Source: a virus
Strand: one strand, 5' to 3'
DNA length: 64,000 nucleotides
IMG/VR virus record: IMGVR_UViG_3300035156_000206
Coordinates: 186,001 to 250,000 of that record
Positions 16,629-25,288 of the stretch are shown piece by piece. The notes under the pieces were generated by a model. It made no database searches. It saw only the letters and a list, made by a program, of their open reading frames with translations, and was not told where the DNA came from. Made by a program: the position numbers and the translations under genes. Each line of letters opens with the position of its first letter. Within the stretch, counting starts at the first letter, position 1.

Positions 16629-18123
16629 AAGAACAACCTGCTACATCAAAATTGAGGATGAGGTCAACTGTTTAATCACTGGCCTCCATCCAACCGACGA
16701 ATTAAAGCTGTACAACCAATACGGCTTATTCGCACCGAATCACTTTTTCAACCCACGCTTTAAACTGGGCATCTGGGATGGCAAGCTCCGATTCTTTCAG
16801 AAGTCGGGGCAAACCCTCGTGTATCTGTTGGATGAGATCATTCCAAAGCTCGTCAAGATGGGCTATTCGCCAGAGATCAAGGACCAGCGCAAAGGTCCCT
16901 ATGTCAATGCGAAGAACATTACCAAAGATGTGTTTGCTCATGTACTGAAGGGTGACACACCAATGGAACTGCGTTACTACCAAGTAGATGCAGTGAATGC
17001 CTTGCTGGCTGAAGGCAAGGGAATGATCGAAGCGTCTACCAGTGCTGGTAAGACATGGATCAATGCTGCACTCGTCAATGCATACGGATTGGAAGGGCTG
17101 CGCACAATTACGATCGTGCCTAGTACATCACTGGTCATTCAAACGATCAAGGACTTTCGGGATGCTGGGTTAGACGTAGGTGAGTACACCGGCAAAACAA
17201 AAGACCTTGAGCACCAGCACATTATCTCAACTTGGCAAGCACTGAAGAACCACCCAGAGATTATGCACAACTTCCAGGTTGTTGTCGTCGATGAAGTGCA
17301 CCAAGCAAAGAGTAAGATCCTCAATGAGCTGGTGAACATCCATGGAGCCAACACTCCGTACCGCTTTGGCTTGACTGGTACCTTGCCTAAAGATCCAGTG
17401 GAACGATTGACAATTCACAATGCCTTTGGTGAAGTGAAGTATACAATCCCAGCACACGAGCTAATTGAGCAGGACTATATTTCCTCAGTGGAAGTAACAA
17501 TCGCACAATTGTTTGAGAATCATCCGAAAGGCTACTTCCCAGACTTCACAGCTGAAAAGTCCTACCTACAGATCCGCAAGGAACGTCTGGAGTGGATTGC
17601 TGACAAGGTGATTGAGCGAGCGGCTCTACCCAAAGGTAATGCAATGGTTCTGGTGTCAAGCGTTGGCATCGGTAAGAAGTTGCAGAAGCTGATCCCAAAT
17701 TCGATCTTCTTGCATGGTACGGATAGTGCCGAAGACCGGAAGAAGGTATACGACCTGTTTGAGACGAACGACAACATGACCGTCATAGCGACAGTTCAGA
17801 TTGCTGGTACCGGTTTGAGTATTGACCGCATCTTCAACCTGTTCCTAATCGACATCGGTAAGTCATTCACTCGCGTGATTCAGGCGATCGGACGAGGCCT
17901 ACGTCGCAATAGTAGCGATAAAGACCACGTCAATGTGTTTGACATTTGCAGCAACCTCAAGTATAGTAAGAACCACTTGCTGATGCGAATCCAGTACTAC
18001 ACGGATGCAAAGTACCCGTTCACTAAGAATGTTGTAAAATACCGCAACTACGATGACAAGTTCAGCGAGACGCAGGATGACATTTTAAAGCAGATCGAAA
18101 GTGAAACATCGCTTGACTATTGA
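16618..18123 (+). CDS. uvsW: UvsW-like DNA/RNA helicase (SF2)
   Basis: 501 residues from ATG 16618, overlapping uvsY by 11 bases. The N-terminal part contains the UvsW signature 'FFNPRFKLGIWDGKLRFF'. Helicase motifs follow: 'EASTSAGKTWI' (motif I), 'VVVDEVHQAKS' (DEVH, motif II), 'RFGLTGTL' (motif III), 'VASVQIAGTGLS'-type region at 'TVQIAGTGLSID', and 'QAIGRGLRR' (motif VI). In T4 UvsW remodels forks and unwinds R-loops at origins, switching origin to recombination-dependent replication. Confidence 0.92.
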   Translation: MSSKRTTCYIKIEDEVNCLITGLHPTDELKLYNQYGLFAPNHFFNPRFKLGIWDGKLRFFQKSGQTLVYLLDEIIPKLVKMGYSPEIKDQRKGPYVNAKNITKDVFAHVLKGDTPMELRYYQVDAVNALLAEGKGMIEASTSAGKTWINAALVNAYGLEGLRTITIVPSTSLVIQTIKDFRDAGLDVGEYTGKTKDLEHQHIISTWQALKNHPEIMHNFQVVVVDEVHQAKSKILNELVNIHGANTPYRFGLTGTLPKDPVERLTIHNAFGEVKYTIPAHELIEQDYISSVEVTIAQLFENHPKGYFPDFTAEKSYLQIRKERLEWIADKVIERAALPKGNAMVLVSSVGIGKKLQKLIPNSIFLHGTDSAEDRKKVYDLFETNDNMTVIATVQIAGTGLSIDRIFNLFLIDIGKSFTRVIQAIGRGLRRNSSDKDHVNVFDICSNLKYSKNHLLMRIQYYTDAKYPFTKNVVKYRNYDDKFSETQDDILKQIESETSLDY

Positions 18124-18174
18124 TCCAACTGGATGTATAGTTGACTCATCAACTGTAATGGGAATAGAAGCAAC

Positions 18175-18663
18175 ATGCTAATTTTTGACGAAAACTACCA
18201 GACGATTATCTTGGACAGCATCCATACACCGGTGCGTTCGGATTACTTCTGGTGTCTGGACACAGACGACAAGGATTTCATGCTGGCGCAACTTCTGGTT
18301 CTCGAAGAGATTACCGCTCCAACGTTCACATTGAACTTGGGCGGTTTCGAATTCGATGTTCCAGCAAGTTGGAATGTACTGATTTACGATGCAGAGACAA
18401 TGCAAATTGATAGTGTAGAACTGGCAAATGCGGCTGGTAAAGACTTCACAGCCTTTATCTATGGACCACGAGAGAATCATCAACGCGGTGAGATTATCAC
18501 CATCACCGGTTACAAGCCAGTGAGCAAGTCGGTGGCTCCTCTGCTTAACAAGCACCAAATGCTATGTCACCCTATCTCTCCAAAGCACTGGATCTGCATT
18601 ACGCCACATGATGTCCAAAAACACCTTAAAAACGTGTTTGTGGGAACCATTCTGAACTTTTAA
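18175..18663 (+). CDS. Hypothetical protein after uvsW
   Basis: 162 residues. Beta-rich, with 'ILDSIHTPVRSDYFWCLD', 'LNLGGFEFDVPASWNVLIYD' and 'PISPKHWICITPHDVQKHL'. The PxSWxxLI pattern and a closing 'FVGTILNF' suggest a small globular domain; I recall similar hypothetical proteins in T4-like phages but no function. A 51-base gap separates it from uvsW. Confidence 0.65.
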   Translation: MLIFDENYQTIILDSIHTPVRSDYFWCLDTDDKDFMLAQLLVLEEITAPTFTLNLGGFEFDVPASWNVLIYDAETMQIDSVELANAAGKDFTAFIYGPRENHQRGEIITITGYKPVSKSVAPLLNKHQMLCHPISPKHWICITPHDVQKHLKNVFVGTILNF

Positions 18664-18672
18664 GGAACCAGG

Positions 18673-18867
18673 ATGTTTTTTGACAGCAAAGCAGAATACA
18701 CAGGTCCACAAGAGTGCCCAGCTTGTGGCACTCTAGACTGTGGTCATACAACAAATGAAATGCAAGGATTTGCACTCGATGCACTAGTCGAAGCGAGTCA
18801 ACTCATGGGGTTGTATGATATCGAACCAACAAAAGGAGAAACAAATGGCAAAGAAAAAAGCGACTGA
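18673..18867 (+). CDS. Small zinc-ribbon-like protein (64 aa)
   Basis: ATG preceded by AAGGAACCAGG. The N-terminal third holds four candidate metal ligands in 'CPACGTLDCGH' (two Cys, then Cys and His). The rest is an amphipathic helix and a charged tail that overlaps the start of the next gene. Function unknown; may bind Zn. Confidence 0.6.
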   Translation: MFFDSKAEYTGPQECPACGTLDCGHTTNEMQGFALDALVEASQLMGLYDIEPTKGETNGKEKSD

Positions 18868-19207
18868 CGGAGTCACTCTAGCAGAGTTCCGCGCTTGGCT
18901 GCAAGGTGTAGAAGAAATGCAAGGTGCTGATTGGGCCCCTTCCGCTGAACAGTGGCGTAAGATCAAAGCTAAGTTCAATGATATCGTAGAAGAGGAAGCT
19001 TCTGCCCCTGTATTGGCACCACAGGGGCACACTCTACGCCAGCCGTATCAGCCACCACCATTCCAACAATTTGCACCAGGAACGATGCCAGCGCCGGAAC
19101 GTCCATCAATGCCTCAGCCACTCCCACAAGGATTGCAGTCAGGACTTGGCGGAACAAAGACGCCTGATATCGATTCGACAAACGGTTACTCATCGAGCCT
19201 CGTATGA
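18845..19207 (+). CDS. Hypothetical protein with 'EFRAWLQG' motif and proline-rich tail
   Basis: 120 residues from ATG 18845 (AAAGGAGAAACAA upstream), overlapping the previous gene. Residues 10-45 ('LAEFRAWLQGVEEMQG', 'PSAEQWRKIKAKF') match the start of the small - strand protein at 52581-52913 ('QFAYWLTGFVEL', 'PTPEQWLSICQHL'), so the two are distant paralogues. The second half is Pro/Gln-rich and probably disordered. A frequent small phage family of unknown role. Confidence 0.65.
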   Translation: MAKKKATDGVTLAEFRAWLQGVEEMQGADWAPSAEQWRKIKAKFNDIVEEEASAPVLAPQGHTLRQPYQPPPFQQFAPGTMPAPERPSMPQPLPQGLQSGLGGTKTPDIDSTNGYSSSLV

Positions 19208-19671
19208 AATACTTTGAATGTCCAGCCATCTTCCGATCCTCCTTGCATGACGACTTCTGTGTCTTCATGGGTGGAGGAATCACCGGATGCCCAGATTGGC
19301 AAGCCGACGCGGTGGACTACCTTAAAGATGTGGCTGACCTCGCATTGGTGAACCCTCGACGTGCAAGCTTCGATGTTACGAATGCCAACATGACAGTTGA
19401 GCAAATTGCATGGGAACATCATCACCTGACCAATGCGGACGCCATCATGTTTTGGTTTCCTTGTGAGACCCTTTGCCCGATCACCCTATTCGAGTTAGGT
19501 GTTTATGCAGCTAAAGGGTACAACATCTTTGTGGGCTGTCATCCTGACTATGCACGCAAGGTTGATGTAATCGAACAGCTGAAGAACCTACGACCAGATG
19601 TCAAAGTGCATCAACACTTGCATAACATGCTTGATGATGTACACGAACGCGTTAAGGCCATATTCGGATGA
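19204..19671 (+). CDS. Nucleoside 2-deoxyribosyltransferase-like protein
   Basis: 155 residues, ATGA-type overlap with the previous gene. It carries the signature of the phage branch of this family: 'VFMGGGITGCPDWQ' (nucleotide-binding loop), 'NPRRASFD', 'IAWEHHHLTNADAIMFWFP' and 'PITLFELGVYA', which includes the catalytic Glu region. Family enzymes hydrolyse or exchange the base of deoxynucleosides; in phages they are thought to take part in nucleotide salvage or host DNA turnover. Overlaps the next gene by 4 bases. Confidence 0.8.
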   Translation: MKYFECPAIFRSSLHDDFCVFMGGGITGCPDWQADAVDYLKDVADLALVNPRRASFDVTNANMTVEQIAWEHHHLTNADAIMFWFPCETLCPITLFELGVYAAKGYNIFVGCHPDYARKVDVIEQLKNLRPDVKVHQHLHNMLDDVHERVKAIFG

Positions 19672-20201
19672 AGACACAGCTCAAGTCATACGAACTTTGG
19701 TATGATGGGGACGTGGTAATTAAGGCCAATGACATCGAACGGTTCATTACTAAAGTACCAAGTAATAAGCTGTTCGTTGACAAGGTCACTAAAGATATCA
19801 AGCAGTTCAATGCTCTGATGTCACGAGACGATGCGATCACAACCAAAGAAGAATGCAAGCCACTCAACTTTGATTGGGACCTACCTGAGTATTATTTGAC
19901 CCTAGACGTAAAGTCACATGTGTTGCGTAAGCTTGAGCAGGAAAAGCTGACATCTGATGAAGAGCTGGAAGAACGGTTTGCACGCGTTTTGACGGAGGTT
20001 AAAGCGTTTGCCAAACTTAACTTGATCAATCTGCTACGTTGCCTGATTTATATCGTGGATACGTTTACCAAATGTGGCATCGTTTGGGGAGTGGGTCGTG
20101 GAAGTAGCGTTTCGTCGTATGTCCTGTATCTCATTGGGGTTCATGACATTGACAGCGTGCAATTTGAGCTGCCATTCACAGATTTTGTGAAACACGAGTA
20201 A
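19668..20201 (+). CDS. DnaE-like (C-family polymerase) fragment, N-terminal part of split core
   Basis: 177 residues, ATG overlapping the previous stop. The C-terminal 40 residues contain 'WGVGRGSSVSSYVLYLIGV', followed by 'HDIDSVQFELPFTDFVKHE'. This corresponds to the DnaE palm segment with the 'GRGS(A)AGS' phosphate-binding loop, 'ITDLDPL' and 'FERFLN'. Residues 100-135 resemble the helix that precedes this loop in DnaE. There is no PHP domain. The protein stops exactly where DnaE would continue into its catalytic D-x-D strand; that strand is the first thing encoded by the gene at 25990. Whether the two halves work together is unknown. Confidence 0.7.
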   Translation: MKTQLKSYELWYDGDVVIKANDIERFITKVPSNKLFVDKVTKDIKQFNALMSRDDAITTKEECKPLNFDWDLPEYYLTLDVKSHVLRKLEQEKLTSDEELEERFARVLTEVKAFAKLNLINLLRCLIYIVDTFTKCGIVWGVGRGSSVSSYVLYLIGVHDIDSVQFELPFTDFVKHE

Positions 20202-20202
20202 G

Positions 20203-20227
20203 TATTTATGTTTTCAGGACATAAATA
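20203..20227. promoter_or_regulatory. Divergent pair of late promoter boxes in a 9-bp inverted repeat
   Basis: ACATAAATA (20219-20227) reads rightward and its exact complement TATTTATGT (20203-20211) gives the same box leftward. The rightward box serves the gene at 20256. The leftward box would run antisense into the DnaE-like gene. Confidence 0.55.
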
Positions 20228-20255
20228 GGCGATAGAACTTTATAGGAGCAGCTCC

Positions 20256-20471
20256 ATGACAAAGATGGTACGTAGCGCACGAGGCGATTTGGTCGACTTC
20301 GATTTAATCAAACTCAAGCAACAACTGGCAGACGCGCCAGCCCCAACCGAAGTAGCGGCCAGGGAGAATTTCGTCGAGAAGCGTCTCAAGCGCAAACTCA
20401 GAACTAAAACCGTGCCAGCAGTTACACCTGTTGGCAAAGATGAATCAGAAAAAGAGGAAGCATCAGAATGA
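20256..20471 (+). CDS. Small basic/charged hypothetical protein (71 aa)
   Basis: ATG behind AGGAGCAGCTCC. Begins 'MTKMVRSARGDLVDFDLIK', then 'FVEKRLKRKLRTKT' and an acidic C-terminus. I recall this short family next to gp31-like genes in T4-like phages, without known function. It overlaps the chaperonin start by 4 bases. Confidence 0.65.
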   Translation: MTKMVRSARGDLVDFDLIKLKQQLADAPAPTEVAARENFVEKRLKRKLRTKTVPAVTPVGKDESEKEEASE

Positions 20472-20758
20472 ATGTAACAACAATGCGCAACAACATCCTG
20501 TTCCACTTCAAGGACAAAGTCAAAGACGGCAAGTTCGTCGAAGTCACTGAATCAGGATTGTATCTGGGTTTCCAGGCAGTCGACAGCAGCCAGAAGCCGC
20601 GCGAAGGGATTGTCCTCGTTGTTGGTCCAAAGTGCACTGACGTCAAGGTGGGTGATACTATCCTGATCGAACCACTGAAGTGGACTGAGGAAACAAAGTT
20701 TGGTGGCGAGAAGTTTTGGCTCACTACCGAAGACAATGTAATTGGTATCGTGACCTAA
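20468..20758 (+). CDS. GroES-like co-chaperonin (T4 gp31 counterpart)
   Basis: 96 residues. GroES fold signatures are visible: 'MRNNILFHFKDK' first strand, a mobile-loop region 'TESGLYLGFQAVDSSQKPRE', then 'GIVLVVGPKCTDVKVGDTIL' and 'DNVIGIV' at the end. The usual 'GGI(V/L)L' mobile loop is replaced by 'SGLYLGF'. In T4, gp31 replaces host GroES in GroEL for folding of the major capsid protein. Late promoter boxes lie upstream of the two-gene unit. Confidence 0.82.
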   Translation: MNVTTMRNNILFHFKDKVKDGKFVEVTESGLYLGFQAVDSSQKPREGIVLVVGPKCTDVKVGDTILIEPLKWTEETKFGGEKFWLTTEDNVIGIVT

Positions 20759-20769
20759 AAAGAGAGCCT

Positions 20770-22233
20770 ATGTTATTCATCGCCTTAATGCTTATAACCA
20801 CCACCTGCGTTGCAGGAGCTGCTGCATTCTTCAGTGTGTACGGGCTTGCCCACACATTTGCTGCTTCGTTCTGGTCTGTTGTATTCATGGGCGGTTCTCT
20901 GGAGGCTGGCAAACTAATGCTGGCCTCCTATTTGTACCGTTTCAAGGATGCAATAACCTACAAGACCAAAGCTCTTGGTTACGTCTTCGTCGTGGTACTG
21001 ATGCTAATCACATCATTAGGTATCTACGGATATCTTGCTGAGGCGTATCAAGCCGGCTCTACAGACATGAAGCAAGTCAACGCCTCCATGGACCTGAAGA
21101 AGCAGGAGCAGGCAACCCTGCAAAAACGTAAGGGCGAAATTGACGCCCAGATTGCCCAAGTACCTGTAAAGGACGTTCGTGGCAAGCAACGTTTGATGAA
21201 ACAATTTGGACCAGAAGTAAACACCATCAATACCCGCCTGATTGCACTAACATCCGAAGTCCAAGTAGAAGCACAAAAGCAGATCACCACTGATTCACAT
21301 GTGGGACCTATTGTCTTTGTGGCCAAGATTGTTGGCATCGAGCCGGATAATGCAATCAGCTTGCTGATCCTCGCAATTGTGTTCGCATTTGACCCACTTG
21401 CTATCTACCTGACCATTGCATGCAACACAGCAATTGCCAAGTACAAAGCCAAGAAGGCTGAACCCGAAGATGAACCACCAATGGAAGATTATTGGTCAAC
21501 GGACCCCGATCCTGTCCATACTGCAGACTTCAGGAAAGAGTTCGTGGACAAGTTCAAGGCTGATATGGGGGACACTATCCTTGATGTCAAGCTTGCTGAG
21601 CAGCAGGACGACAATCCTGAGCACATCGATCTTCTAATCAAGCCAATCCCAGCTGCTGAATACGTCACCATGCCTCCAATGGGAGACTTGTCAGAGTTTG
21701 TAGAAGTTGATGCTCTTCCTGAGCCACTCACATTCCCTGAGATCGATTTGGACCTGCCTGGTGTCCCACTAGTTGAAGAGGATACTATTCATGTACCAGA
21801 AGAGATTGTGAAACGGGCAGCGGACATTGATGTTGTCGGAGCAACTTTTGATGACAGCATGTCGACCGATGAAGTACACGAGAAGTTCAACCAGCTGGTA
21901 AAAGAATCACGAGCTAGATTGGTTTCTCCTGGTGTACCTGTAATCATGACAGAGGTCAATGAGTGGTGGGATGGGATGAAGCGGCCTCGAGAACCAATCG
22001 CTGACATGAAAGCATTGGGCGAACTTTTCTCGAAAGAGGAAACAGAAGACGTCACTTTCGAAGAAGGTACAGAAGCACCTCCAGTCCAACAACTGGTTAA
22101 AATCTATGAAGAGACTGCAGCGAAAGATGTTGCAGAGCAAACTCCGATGGATATCGAGACGATGGATCGCATCACGCGATTCTTCAAGCGTCAAGAACTT
22201 ATCAAAAATGTTCGCAGTGGTACAGTGGAATAA
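20770..22233 (+). CDS. Integral membrane protein with long acidic cytoplasmic tail
   Basis: 487 residues from ATG 20770. About four membrane spans: 'MLFIALMLITTTCVAGAAAF', ~35-60 ('FWSVVFMGGSLEAGKLML'), ~75-98 ('LGYVFVVVLMLITSLGIYGY') and ~205-225 ('AISLLILAIVFAFDPLAIYL'). A coiled-coil-prone stretch ('KKQEQATLQKRKGEIDAQIA') lies between the third and fourth spans. Residues 240-487 are acidic and probably disordered. I recall similar proteins in T4-like marine phages; function unknown. Terminator follows. Confidence 0.75.
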   Translation: MLFIALMLITTTCVAGAAAFFSVYGLAHTFAASFWSVVFMGGSLEAGKLMLASYLYRFKDAITYKTKALGYVFVVVLMLITSLGIYGYLAEAYQAGSTDMKQVNASMDLKKQEQATLQKRKGEIDAQIAQVPVKDVRGKQRLMKQFGPEVNTINTRLIALTSEVQVEAQKQITTDSHVGPIVFVAKIVGIEPDNAISLLILAIVFAFDPLAIYLTIACNTAIAKYKAKKAEPEDEPPMEDYWSTDPDPVHTADFRKEFVDKFKADMGDTILDVKLAEQQDDNPEHIDLLIKPIPAAEYVTMPPMGDLSEFVEVDALPEPLTFPEIDLDLPGVPLVEEDTIHVPEEIVKRAADIDVVGATFDDSMSTDEVHEKFNQLVKESRARLVSPGVPVIMTEVNEWWDGMKRPREPIADMKALGELFSKEETEDVTFEEGTEAPPVQQLVKIYEETAAKDVAEQTPMDIETMDRITRFFKRQELIKNVRSGTVE

Positions 22234-22266
22234 CTGTTGAACCCCTTGGTGGGGACGATACTTCTC

Positions 22267-22300
22267 AATAAATACCTCCTTCGTGGAGGTATTTTCTTTT
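22267..22300 (+). promoter_or_regulatory. Late promoter box fused to a terminator whose right arm is also a ribosome binding site
   Basis: AATAAATA (22267-22274) overlaps the left arm of the hairpin AATACCTCC (22271-22279) / GGAGGTATT (22285-22293) + TTTTCTTTT. A transcript started about 6 bases after the box begins in the loop and cannot form the hairpin. The right arm supplies GGAGGT 8 bases before the TTG start of the GIY-YIG gene. Confidence 0.6.
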
Positions 22301-22976
22301 GGCACACATTTACAAAATAACAAACGCGGTTGATGGTAAGGTATATGTAGGCAAGACCAACCGTACGATCAGCAAGCGATTCAAGCTGCATATATCAAAA
22401 CACAACACCGGCACCACTTATTTGTATAGAGCAATGCGGTTGCATGGACTGGCTAACTTTAGTATATCAGAAATTGAAGAAGTGTGTGAAGTGGATGCAT
22501 CAACACGAGAACAGTTCTGGATAGTAAAACTTGGTACCAAAGTACCTTTGGGATATAATATGACAAATGGTGGGGATGGTGGCGACACTAGTGATTCTCC
22601 ACAATTCCAGAAATATTTAGCCAACCGTGACTATCGTGGTGTTAAAAATCCAATGTACGGTAAACGTGGGAAGGAAAATCCCAACTATGGCAGCTGTCGA
22701 TCAGATGAACAGAAGATAAACATGTCAGTTGGGCTGACTACTGCATGGGAAGCAAATGCCGACCGCAAGGACAAACAGTCCAATAAAATGCAAGGTGTGG
22801 GTAACCCCATGTTTGGGAAAAAGCCTAAAAACACCAAACGTGTTGTCTTTGACGGTGTTCTGTACGATAGTATCGCGGACTGCATGAAAGCAACAAAACG
22901 GTCCTCCTATTATATACAACGACACGGGCACATACAACATGACATTACTACACAAGCTTTGGCAGGAGAAATATAG
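22299..22976 (+). CDS. GIY-YIG homing endonuclease with NUMOD-like motifs
   Basis: 225 residues, TTG start at 22299 (GGAGGT 8 bases upstream). N-terminal GIY-YIG domain: 'IYKITNAVDGKVYVGKT' (the GIY/YIG strand pair appears as IYK/VYVG), an Arg-containing helix 'RFKLHISKHNTG', and Glu in 'STREQFWIV'. Two copies of a NUMOD3-type motif follow ('NPMYGKRGKENPNYG' and 'NPMFGKK'). The C-terminal region resembles a DNA-binding helix ('SIADCMKATKRSSYYI'). It overlaps the gp44 start by 38 bases, the usual placement of a free-standing homing endonuclease next to a conserved replication gene. Confidence 0.85.
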   Translation: MAHIYKITNAVDGKVYVGKTNRTISKRFKLHISKHNTGTTYLYRAMRLHGLANFSISEIEEVCEVDASTREQFWIVKLGTKVPLGYNMTNGGDGGDTSDSPQFQKYLANRDYRGVKNPMYGKRGKENPNYGSCRSDEQKINMSVGLTTAWEANADRKDKQSNKMQGVGNPMFGKKPKNTKRVVFDGVLYDSIADCMKATKRSSYYIQRHGHIQHDITTQALAGEI

Positions 22977-23874
22977 GCCAACTGAAGTCGAAGACTACCT
23001 TTTCCAGAACAAAGCGCAAAAATCCAAGTTTCTCAAAATGATTCTTGACCAGTCGATTCCACACCTACTGCTTTCGGGTGTGCAAGGAACCGGCAAGACA
23101 TCACTCGCATGGCTGCTGATGAAGCAGATTGGCGTGGATGAAGACGACATCCTGGTAATCGATTGCTCACTGACCACGTCGGTTGATGTAGTCCGAAACG
23201 ACATCGATTGCTTCATCAAGCAGTTTCCAACTGGCGACTTCCGTGTAGTTCTGATGGAAGAAGCGGACCAGTTTACTCCTGCAGCCCAGAAGGCTCTCAA
23301 AGTCACGCTGGAAGAGTATGCCGATGTAGTTCGATTCATCTTCACAACCAATCACGAACAGAAGATTCTGCCAGCAATCAAGTCGCGTTGCACACACGCT
23401 CGCTTCAAAGCACACAATGTCCCGCAAGTGACTAATCTGTGCATGAACATTCTTGAAGCTGAGGGAATGCTGTACGACCCGGACGAAGTGGACAAGTATA
23501 TTGCGTTGTGCTATCCAGACATTCGCAAGACGATTGGCATGTTACAAGATAACTGCCCGAATGGCAAACTGCTTCCAGCTTCGGACTCGACCTCCGAAAA
23601 TTCTGACTATAAGTACAAGATGCTCGAGATGATCGAGAGCGATGCGTGGGATCAATTGCGCATTGAAGTACTGCCAAGCATTGCCACCGAAGAGTGGGAT
23701 GATGCGTACCGGTTCTTGTATGAGAACATCCATCGTAGTCCAAAAATGGTTGAAGATGTAGCGAACATGAAACAAGCGGTTGTCGCAATCGCTGAATATC
23801 TGTATCGTCACTCATTCTTTGCCGACCCCATCATCAATGCCTCTGCCTTGATGATCCGAATCTCCGATATTTAA
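22939..23874 (+). CDS. 44: Clamp-loader large subunit (T4 gp44-like AAA+ ATPase)
   Basis: 311 residues. 'LWQEKYRPTEVEDY' at the start is typical of clamp loaders. Walker A 'GVQGTGKTSLAW' near residue 49; Walker B 'VVLMEEADQ' (E-E in place of D-E); sensor 1 'FIFTTNHEQKI'; 'IKSRCTHARF' contains the SRC motif Arg finger. It would load the sliding clamp together with the gp62-like subunit encoded at 24803. ATG 22939 lies inside the end of the GIY-YIG gene, so the homing gene probably replaced the original leader. Confidence 0.92.
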   Translation: MTLLHKLWQEKYRPTEVEDYLFQNKAQKSKFLKMILDQSIPHLLLSGVQGTGKTSLAWLLMKQIGVDEDDILVIDCSLTTSVDVVRNDIDCFIKQFPTGDFRVVLMEEADQFTPAAQKALKVTLEEYADVVRFIFTTNHEQKILPAIKSRCTHARFKAHNVPQVTNLCMNILEAEGMLYDPDEVDKYIALCYPDIRKTIGMLQDNCPNGKLLPASDSTSENSDYKYKMLEMIESDAWDQLRIEVLPSIATEEWDDAYRFLYENIHRSPKMVEDVANMKQAVVAIAEYLYRHSFFADPIINASALMIRISDI

Positions 23875-23882
23875 GGAACACC

Positions 23883-24218
23883 ATGAGCACACTTGACGAC
23901 CAAACCGAACAAACCAAAGAAGACCGCGCCATCCTTGAGACGATTGCTGGTCACGCCGTAAAAGGCGAGATCGCTGCCTGGAATCGCAAACGCAAGTCCA
24001 TCGAGCGCATCATTACCAACAACATCCATCCGCTTGAGCAAAAGTTGATCGAGCTGAATGCACAGTTGATGCCACTGTACGATGAGCTGAAGTCGGCCCG
24101 ATCTGCCATGATCGAGTTTTGCATCCACCCTATTGACATGTTGGTCAAAGTTGAAGGCCATGTAGAATGTAAATTCTGTGATGCCAAGATGGTTGTGCCA
24201 GCAAAGGCAGCAGAATAA
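23883..24218 (+). CDS. Coiled-coil zinc-knuckle hypothetical protein
   Basis: 111 residues; AAGGAACACC before the ATG. Residues 20-85 form long helices likely to pair as a coiled coil ('NRKRKSIERIITNN', 'PLEQKLIELNAQLMPLYDEL'). The end has 'HVECKFCDAKMVVP', a Cys-x2-Cys with a nearby His. No recognised family. ATGA-type overlap with the next gene places it in the clamp-loader operon. Confidence 0.65.
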   Translation: MSTLDDQTEQTKEDRAILETIAGHAVKGEIAAWNRKRKSIERIITNNIHPLEQKLIELNAQLMPLYDELKSARSAMIEFCIHPIDMLVKVEGHVECKFCDAKMVVPAKAAE

Positions 24219-24619
24219 TGAGCATTCGACCACTTAAACTGAAGGATCCTACCCTACCTTCTAACCAACAGGGTATGTACGAGAAGTTTGTTGTTGCTCG
24301 TACTGATGGCAGTGATGAGCCGGGCGGTAAGCATGAAGACTGTGACTACTTTGTGCTTGATCTGACACACGACAAGCATGCTGTAGCTGCACTAGCGGCG
24401 TATGCTGTATCGTGCAAAGATACGCACCCACAGTTACATGCTGATATTACCAAACGGCTCTTCAAGATCATGCCATACACTCGAGAGGATATCCTGGTGG
24501 GTGCATATTCCTTGAACCTCGAAAAAGGTATTGGGTTTGATTCCCTCGAGATGCAAGAGTCCGTCAACAAAACTATGGCTGAATATGATGATCTGGTCGA
24601 AGCGACGAAAAAAGGTTAG
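24218..24619 (+). CDS. Hypothetical protein in clamp-loader operon
   Basis: 133 residues. Contains 'GKHEDCDYFVLDLTHDKHAV' and 'ALAAYAVSCKDTHPQLHADI', a pattern I recall from a family of short phage and bacterial proteins whose function is unknown. Soluble, no catalytic motif that I can defend. Confidence 0.65.
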   Translation: MSIRPLKLKDPTLPSNQQGMYEKFVVARTDGSDEPGGKHEDCDYFVLDLTHDKHAVAALAAYAVSCKDTHPQLHADITKRLFKIMPYTREDILVGAYSLNLEKGIGFDSLEMQESVNKTMAEYDDLVEATKKG

Positions 24620-24620
24620 T

Positions 24621-24803
24621 GTGCAGCCACAGGATGACAGTTCTGATATTGTGAAGGAACTGTTCTCTGAGTATATTAGAGCTAGCGTGAGAACCGCAAT
24701 GGCGAAGCTGTATGACAAGGCACAGTATGTACCACGTCTGAAGGAAGAGATGGATGCGTTCAATCTCTTCATGTACCAATTCAAGAGAGAGAACCAAGAC
24801 TAA
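24621..24803 (+). CDS. Small helical hypothetical protein (60 aa), GTG start
   Basis: GTG 24621 is chosen because AAAAAAGG lies upstream and it leaves a one-base gap to the previous stop; a longer upstream frame would overlap it heavily. Sequence is helical and charged ('DIVKELFSEYIRASVRT', 'VPRLKEEMDAFNLFM'). Overlaps the gp62 start by one base. Unknown role. Confidence 0.55.
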   Translation: MQPQDDSSDIVKELFSEYIRASVRTAMAKLYDKAQYVPRLKEEMDAFNLFMYQFKRENQD

Positions 24804-25288
24804 TGAGCGAAGACACAAAAGCCAGGCCTCTTGACATCTTTGAGGCATTGGACCGGATCAACCACAACGACTTCGGCTACTTTGCCACTCTATCGGAAGA
24901 GCAGCAGAAGTCATTCTCACCTTACGTGGCGATGAAGTGGATGCAAGGTACCAACAAGAAGAAGCAACTGGTTCGCCTGAACAACCGCGTCAATCCGTAC
25001 GTGTTTGCTTTAGGCAACAATCACAAGCAGTTGATGTTCATGCTGATGTGCTCCTGCACTGAAGGCAATGGGCAACGTTACACATGGTCCAAAGGATCTA
25101 CAAAGGCACCTGCCAAGGCACATTCCGTTGGAGTGATCATGGAAGCCTACAAGTACACACAGAAGCAAGCGCGTGAAGTACTTCATATGTTCAATATGGA
25201 CGAAATATTAGAACTGGCACAATACCTCGGAAGACAAACGGATGAGCTTACAAAAATTAAGTCTGAACACAAATCAAAGTCAAAATAG
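24803..25288 (+). CDS. 62: Clamp-loader small subunit (T4 gp62-like)
   Basis: 161 residues. The layout fits phage clamp-loader subunit A: 'LDIFEALDRINHND' near the start, 'FSPYVAMKWMQG', 'RLNNRVNPYVFAL', 'QRYTWSKGST', and the closing helices 'VIMEAYKYTQKQAREVLHMF' and 'DEILELAQYLG'. Gp62 completes the gp44 pentamer. It is shorter than T4 gp62 (187 aa), like the marine T4-like versions. Position downstream of gp44 in the same operon supports the call. Confidence 0.8.
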   Translation: MSEDTKARPLDIFEALDRINHNDFGYFATLSEEQQKSFSPYVAMKWMQGTNKKKQLVRLNNRVNPYVFALGNNHKQLMFMLMCSCTEGNGQRYTWSKGSTKAPAKAHSVGVIMEAYKYTQKQAREVLHMFNMDEILELAQYLGRQTDELTKIKSEHKSKSK

